A stretch of DNA of 10,840 nucleotides from Prevotellaceae bacterium (lineage in GTDB: Bacteria > Bacteroidota > Bacteroidia > Bacteroidales > UBA932). A model generated the notes under the pieces. The model saw only the letters and a list, made by a program, of their open reading frames with translations, had not been told where the DNA came from and searched no databases. A program made the translations under genes and the position numbers. The stretch is from positions 1 to 10,840 of the forward strand of contig JAIRLF010000256.1 in assembly GCA_031259655.1 (NCBI GenBank). Direction: 5' to 3'. Positions within the stretch are counted from its first letter, which is position 1; every line of letters starts with the position of its first letter. This document shows, piece after piece, positions 8,500 to 10,840 of this stretch.

Positions 8500-8533
8500 C
8501 AAAAGTAGTAAAATTATTGATTAGACTATCAAA
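8500..8533 (-). promoter_or_regulatory. Promoter for thrS
   Basis: On the minus strand TACTTTTG at 8507-8500 matches the TAnnTTTG -7 consensus exactly. A TTTG at 8533-8530 is the best -33 candidate, with a 22-base spacer, slightly long. Transcription would start near 8493, leaving a leader of about 20 bases to the ATG at 8472. This rules out the longer in-frame start at 8502 and probably drives the whole thrS-XRE-M16-hydrolase run. Confidence 0.7.
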
Positions 8534-8811
8534 AAAAAATAATATTTCTATATATCAAAAAGTTAATAGTCTTCCATACGCGGTTTCCATGACTGATGGA
8601 TGGTTATTTTTAGCCGAAAATTTCATTCAATCAACAAAAGGAGGCAATAACTATGTTCCGCAGAGACGATATTTTAAGGGAAAAATAGAATACAATCTCT
8701 GTGAAATGTAAAGTGTCATTTCCGCAGGAACTTTTTGTTTATGTTGTCCTGTTACCGTATATTGAAGGTGGCGTTATAACTTGTTAATTTCCCATTCCTT
8801 AGGCAAAAAAT
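8534..8811. other. Intergenic stretch between thrS promoter and repeat array
   Basis: I recognise no gene in these 278 bases. A 64-codon plus-strand frame (8517-8711) starts next to the thrS -33 region and has no family pattern. Inside it, in another frame, is a perfect AGGAGG (8639-8644) eight bases before an ATG at 8653 that opens only 11 codons (MFRRDDILREK, stop at 8688). A Shine-Dalgarno this strong is unusual in Bacteroidota, so this could be the broken head of a transferred gene, or chance. A further short frame (8711-8785, SFPQELFVYVVLLPY) is also unrecognised. Confidence 0.45.
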
Positions 8812-9107
8812 ACTCCATGTTTTTGTCTATTTGGACAAAAAAGCCTCCATATTTTTATCCGTTTGGATAAAAAAGCCTCCATATTTTTGTCGGTTTTTGT
8901 TCGTTTTTGTTCGTTCTGCCAAAAAACACTCCATATTTTTGTCCGTTTGGATAAAAAAGCCTCCATATTTTTGTCGGTTTTTGTTCGTTTTTGTTCGTTC
9001 TGCCAAAAAACACTCCATATTTTTGTCCATTTGGATAAAAAAACCTCCATATTTTTGTCCGTTTGGATAAAAAAGCCTCCATATTTTTGTCCGTTTAGAC
9101 AAAAATA
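8812..9107. repeat. Eight-unit tandem palindromic repeat array
   Basis: Eight contiguous units: 8812-8843, 8844-8875, 8876-8927, 8928-8959, 8960-9011, 9012-9043, 9044-9075 and 9076-9107. Six are 32 bp and begin with (A/C)CTCCATATTTTT or close. Units 3 and 5 are 52 bp and carry a 20-bp longer middle containing two GTTTTTGTTC words; units 2+3 and 4+5 together form an 84-bp higher-order duplication. Each 32-bp unit is an imperfect palindrome: TTTTTGTCC, loop GTTT, then GGATAAAAA. The arms change together: G-C at the key pair in units 1 and 8 (GTC/GAC), A-T in unit 2 (ATCC/GGAT), G-T in units 4, 6 and 7. The array ends 13 bases before the -7 box of the ATPase gene. It has no spacers, so it is not CRISPR. 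Open frames run through it on both strands because few stop codons occur in the unit. Confidence 0.95.
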
Positions 9108-9128
9108 TCGGAATAATTTGTACCTTTG
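9094..9128 (+). promoter_or_regulatory. Promoter for the ATPase gene, overlapping repeat unit 8
   Basis: TACCTTTG at 9121-9128 is an exact TAnnTTTG -7 box. The -33 position falls on TTTAG (9094-9098), the centre of the last palindromic repeat unit; other units have TTTGG here, a better -33 match. Transcription would start near 9135, about 13 bases before the ATG at 9148. The repeat array therefore sits where an operator or activator site would be expected. Confidence 0.65.
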
Positions 9129-9147
9129 CCGCGAAATTATTATCATT

Positions 9148-10383
9148 ATGATTAAGAGAAAAAGATATTTGGACAAGATTGAAAACGGGTTTAACCACCT
9201 GCCTATTATAGTTTTAATAGGAGCGCGACAAGTGGGTAAAACTTCGTTAATGAACGATTTTATTACAGGCAAAATTTCGCTGTCGCTTAACGGACAAAAT
9301 ACGGAGATTGCGGAACTGTTCCAGAAATTTTCTGTTATCGAACAATATTTGCAAGTACATCTGAATACGAAATTAGACGGTTTTTTGCTTATTGACGAAT
9401 TTCAATATATCGACGGCATTTCCGTTATGCTAAAATTGTTGACGGACAAATATTCAAAACTGAAAATTCTTTGTTCGGGCAGTTCTTCCTTAGATATTTT
9501 GCAAAAAACGGAAGAATCATTGGCTGGCAGAGTGCGTATTATTGAGGTTTCTTCGCTTTCGTTTGAAGAATATCTGTCGTTTAATAACGAAAAATTGTTG
9601 AAATTATACGAAAAATTTGACAAAAATACTGAAAGTTCGGCTCTTACTTTACCCATTGAGCAACTTTTTGAAGAATATCTGATTTATGGCGGATTTCCAC
9701 GTGCTGCTCTAACAAAAAATAAAGAGGAAAAAAGTGAAATCCTGAATGATATTTACCAAACTTATCTTCTTAAAGATGTGCGAAATTATATCAATAACGA
9801 GCAGACTGTCGGATTTAATAAGATACTGCGATTGCTTGCTTCGCAGATTGGCAATATGGTAAATATAAACGAATTAAGCAAGGAAAGCGGTATTAGTTAC
9901 AAGCAATGTGAGGAATTTCTTTATCTACTTGAACAAATGTACATTATCAAACTGATTGAGCCATATTTTGTAAATAAACGCAAAGTGATTTCTAAAATGA
10001 AAAAAGTGTATTTTTGTGATTTGGGTTTACGAAACATGATCGAACGAAATTTTAATGCGATTGACTTCCGAATCGACAACGGCGCTATTGTCGAAAACTT
10101 CGTGATGCTCGAACTTTGGAGAAATAAAACGGCAGGCGGCGAATTGCAGTTTTATCGTACTACGGACGGTACGGAAGTAGATTTTGTGTTGTCGCAAACA
10201 ACACAAAAAATAGCAGTGGAATGTAAATTAAAAAGAATGGATAACCCCGTTAATCTACAAGGATTTAATAATTTTTGTAATGCCGAAAAAATTACCAATC
10301 GCTATATCGTTAATCGCAGTCTTAATACAACACATAACGGAACAAAATTTTTGCAAATGTTTTTAGCATCGAAAATAAACTAA
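9148..10383 (+). CDS. AAA_14-type ATPase with C-terminal DUF4143 domain
   Basis: A 411-residue P-loop ATPase of the AAA_14 plus DUF4143 architecture, at typical length. Walker A is G25-ARQVGKT32, Walker B is FLLIDE84, followed by the sensor-like ILCSGSSSLDI (107-117) and the family segment SLAGRVRIIEVSSLSFEEYL (124-143). YLIYGGFP (177-184) precedes a helical, possibly winged-helix part (about 222-272). The C-terminal domain ends in a PD-(D/E)xK-like pattern: EVDFVL with D345, then AVECK with E358 and K360, so a nuclease-like fold is plausible. The biological role of this widespread family is unsettled. The frame is open back to 8863 through the repeat array, but ATG 9148 is the right start: it follows the promoter and gives the family-like MIKRKRYLDKI. 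Codon use is AT-rich. The gene stands alone between the repeat array and a heptad/hairpin terminator, next to IS debris, which suggests an accessory, transferred gene. Confidence 0.92.
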   Translation: MIKRKRYLDKIENGFNHLPIIVLIGARQVGKTSLMNDFITGKISLSLNGQNTEIAELFQKFSVIEQYLQVHLNTKLDGFLLIDEFQYIDGISVMLKLLTDKYSKLKILCSGSSSLDILQKTEESLAGRVRIIEVSSLSFEEYLSFNNEKLLKLYEKFDKNTESSALTLPIEQLFEEYLIYGGFPRAALTKNKEEKSEILNDIYQTYLLKDVRNYINNEQTVGFNKILRLLASQIGNMVNINELSKESGISYKQCEEFLYLLEQMYIIKLIEPYFVNKRKVISKMKKVYFCDLGLRNMIERNFNAIDFRIDNGAIVENFVMLELWRNKTAGGELQFYRTTDGTEVDFVLSQTTQKIAVECKLKRMDNPVNLQGFNNFCNAEKITNRYIVNRSLNTTHNGTKFLQMFLASKIN

Positions 10384-10394
10384 TGCCCTGTCAG

Positions 10395-10429
10395 AACTAA
10401 AAACTAAAAACTAAAAGTTAAGAACTAAA
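10395..10429 (+). repeat. Five-heptad tract in the ATPase 3' region
   Basis: Five consecutive 7-base units: AACTAAA three times, AGTTAAG, AACTAAA, starting 11 bases after the ATPase stop. It matches in length, unit pattern and orientation the tract at 2299-2265 behind the cysteine hydrolase gene, and like that one it leads into a GGCTGACGCC hairpin. Confidence 0.75.
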
Positions 10430-10431
10430 AG

Positions 10432-10451
10432 TGGCTGACGCCGGCTGTTTT
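10432..10451 (+). terminator. Probable weak terminator after the ATPase gene
   Basis: A short hairpin with an ACGC loop (10438-10441), arms TGGCTG (10432-10437) and CGGCTG (10442-10447), pairs only with several G-U wobbles and is followed by TTTT at 10448-10451. It shares its core and loop with the strong terminator at 2241-2268 and looks like a decayed copy of it. Confidence 0.5.
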
Positions 10452-10565
10452 GTACTATATTGGTATAATCAAAATCTGTGCGATAGAAATAATACGGGCG
10501 GAACATCAAAGGAATTTGATTTGTAGAAGATTCTATCTTCGAGTTTTTGTTCACGGATTTTTCGC

Positions 10566-10595
10566 AATCTGCGGATAATTTTTTGTCCGCAGATT
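10566..10595. repeat. Perfect 10-bp inverted repeat
   Basis: Arms AATCTGCGGA (10566-10575) and TCCGCAGATT (10586-10595) enclose a 10-base T-rich loop (10576-10585). The ATCTGCGG word recalls the ATCTGCG words at 70-90 at the other end of the window, so both may belong to one dispersed intergenic repeat family. No gene ends immediately before it on either strand, so a terminator role is not obvious. Confidence 0.7.
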
Positions 10596-10636
10596 ATCTT
10601 CGTGTTAATTATATACGCAAAAAAAGTTTCATATTC

Positions 10637-10651
10637 GACGCCTTCGGCGTC
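10637..10651. repeat. Short GC-rich dyad
   Basis: A perfect 6-bp inverted repeat, GACGCC-TTC-GGCGTC, in otherwise AT-rich DNA. It is REP-like in size and composition. It lies between the ATPase gene and the transposase remnant, about 70 bases past the latter's frame end, and could be part of either boundary. Confidence 0.6.
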
Positions 10652-10721
10652 ATCTGCTACCCAATAATGAGACAATCAAATTGCGCCATATTCAAACATA
10701 ATAAAAGGTTTTTAAAACTTG

Positions 10722-10839
10722 TTATATTTCACTTCCTCCGCTGTCTGCCGTTATCAATAATTTACTCGCTTCAGGGTATATTTCTTTACCCATCTGTTGC
10801 CACCATTATCGTATTTACTGCAAACTGCGCTGTATCACT
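10722..10839 (-). pseudogene. ISAzo13-like transposase fragment, frameshifted and truncated
   Basis: Read on the minus strand from the window edge, 10839-10807 encodes SDTAQFAVNTI. After a shift of frame at 10806, 10805-10722 encodes WWQQMGKEIYP, then EASKLLITADSGGS and a stop two codons later. Together these match the conserved core of ISAzo13-family transposases (DDE_Tnp_ISAZ013), in which DTA.FA...I..WW...G...YP.A..LLI..D.GGSN precedes the RLWK segment, and include a catalytic aspartate (the D of TADSGGS). Compared with the family, about two residues are missing between TI and WW, consistent with a small deletion causing the frameshift, and everything after GGS is lost. The element continues past the right edge. 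It is dead as it stands and marks past IS activity beside the ATPase gene. The match is from memory of the family, not a search. Confidence 0.82.
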
Positions 10840-10840
10840 G

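Larger units (their letters stand above)
10452..10721. other. Dyad-rich intergenic region, no gene
   Basis: No gene is recognisable. A 68-codon minus-strand frame (10675-10469) spans it but consists largely of the translation of inverted repeats and has no family pattern. Three perfect dyads lie here: GAAGAT-TCT-ATCTTC (10526-10540), the larger AATCTGCGGA/TCCGCAGATT dyad (10566-10595) and GACGCC-TTC-GGCGTC (10637-10651). Such clusters are typical of degenerate intergenic repeat families and of DNA around old insertions. Confidence 0.6.

Noticed and set aside
8472..8500. A threonine attenuator or T-box leader for thrS.
   Set aside because: The predicted leader is only about 20 bases, too short for either device, and T-boxes are mainly a feature of Gram-positive bacteria.
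6529..8502. A longer thrS start at 8502.
   Set aside because: That ATG overlaps the TACTTTTG promoter box, and the ten extra residues precede the normal MIKITFPDG start.
7690..8508. A 272-codon plus-strand open frame.
   Set aside because: It is antisense to thrS, whose identity is certain, and has no recognisable protein pattern. The antisense frames within the M16 and lipoprotein genes are rejected for the same reason.
8812..9107. A CRISPR array.
   Set aside because: Units are directly contiguous with no unique spacers, the only longer units share the same insert, and no cas gene is nearby.
8799..9272. Long open frames on both strands through the repeat array (for example 8799-9272 minus, 8827-9198 minus, 8831-9070 plus), and the plus-strand extension of the ATPase back to 8863.
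   Set aside because: They are translations of the 32/52-bp repeat, which rarely contains stops in any frame. The promoter at 9121-9128 and the family-like N terminus place the ATPase start at 9148.
10469..10675. A 68-codon minus-strand frame.
   Set aside because: It lies across three inverted repeats, has no family pattern or promoter, and is best explained as translated intergenic repeat.
1..10840. tRNA or rRNA genes.
   Set aside because: I looked through the intergenic regions for cloverleaf-like arms and rRNA motifs and saw none.

Overview
The window looks like a chromosomal segment of a Bacteroidota bacterium, probably Bacteroidales. The evidence is the Bacteroidota-type promoter signature (a TAnnTTTG -7 box, seen upstream of three genes), the near absence of Shine-Dalgarno sequences before the genes, two SPII lipoproteins, and the character of the proteins: a two-lobed M16 lipoprotein peptidase and an AAA_14/DUF4143 ATPase.

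Layout. Positions 1-517 hold no gene, only short repeats. Five genes lie on the minus strand. In transcription order they are thrS (8472-6529), a regulator with two XRE domains and a third DNA-binding-like tail (6469-5849), a 971-residue M16 metallopeptidase lipoprotein (5828-2913), an isochorismatase/nicotinamidase-like cysteine hydrolase (2865-2308) and, behind a terminator hairpin at 2241-2268 and its own promoter, a beta-rich surface-type lipoprotein (2110-518). The first four have gaps of 59, 20 and 47 bases with no clear internal promoter, so they could be one transcript driven from the thrS promoter. thrS is not followed by infC-rpmI-rplT, the order I expect in this phylum.

To the right, 8473-9147 is a divergent intergenic region. 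Its most striking content is an eight-unit tandem array (8812-9107) of 32-bp units. Six are canonical and each is an imperfect palindrome; two are extended to 52 bp. The array ends just before the -7 box of a plus-strand gene for an AAA_14/DUF4143 ATPase (9148-10383). Paired changes between the arms suggest the dyad itself is maintained. Downstream of the ATPase are a five-heptad tract plus hairpin, several perfect dyads, and a frameshifted, truncated remnant of an ISAzo13-like transposase running off the right edge (10722-10839).

The same five-heptad-plus-hairpin element also follows the cysteine hydrolase gene, in the same orientation relative to the gene, so it appears to be a family of 3'-end elements. 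The right third therefore looks like an accessory islet (repeat array, ATPase, IS debris) next to a housekeeping gene. The array, the heptad elements and the odd thrS neighbourhood are the points most worth following. Everything here was read by eye; no database search or structure prediction was run.
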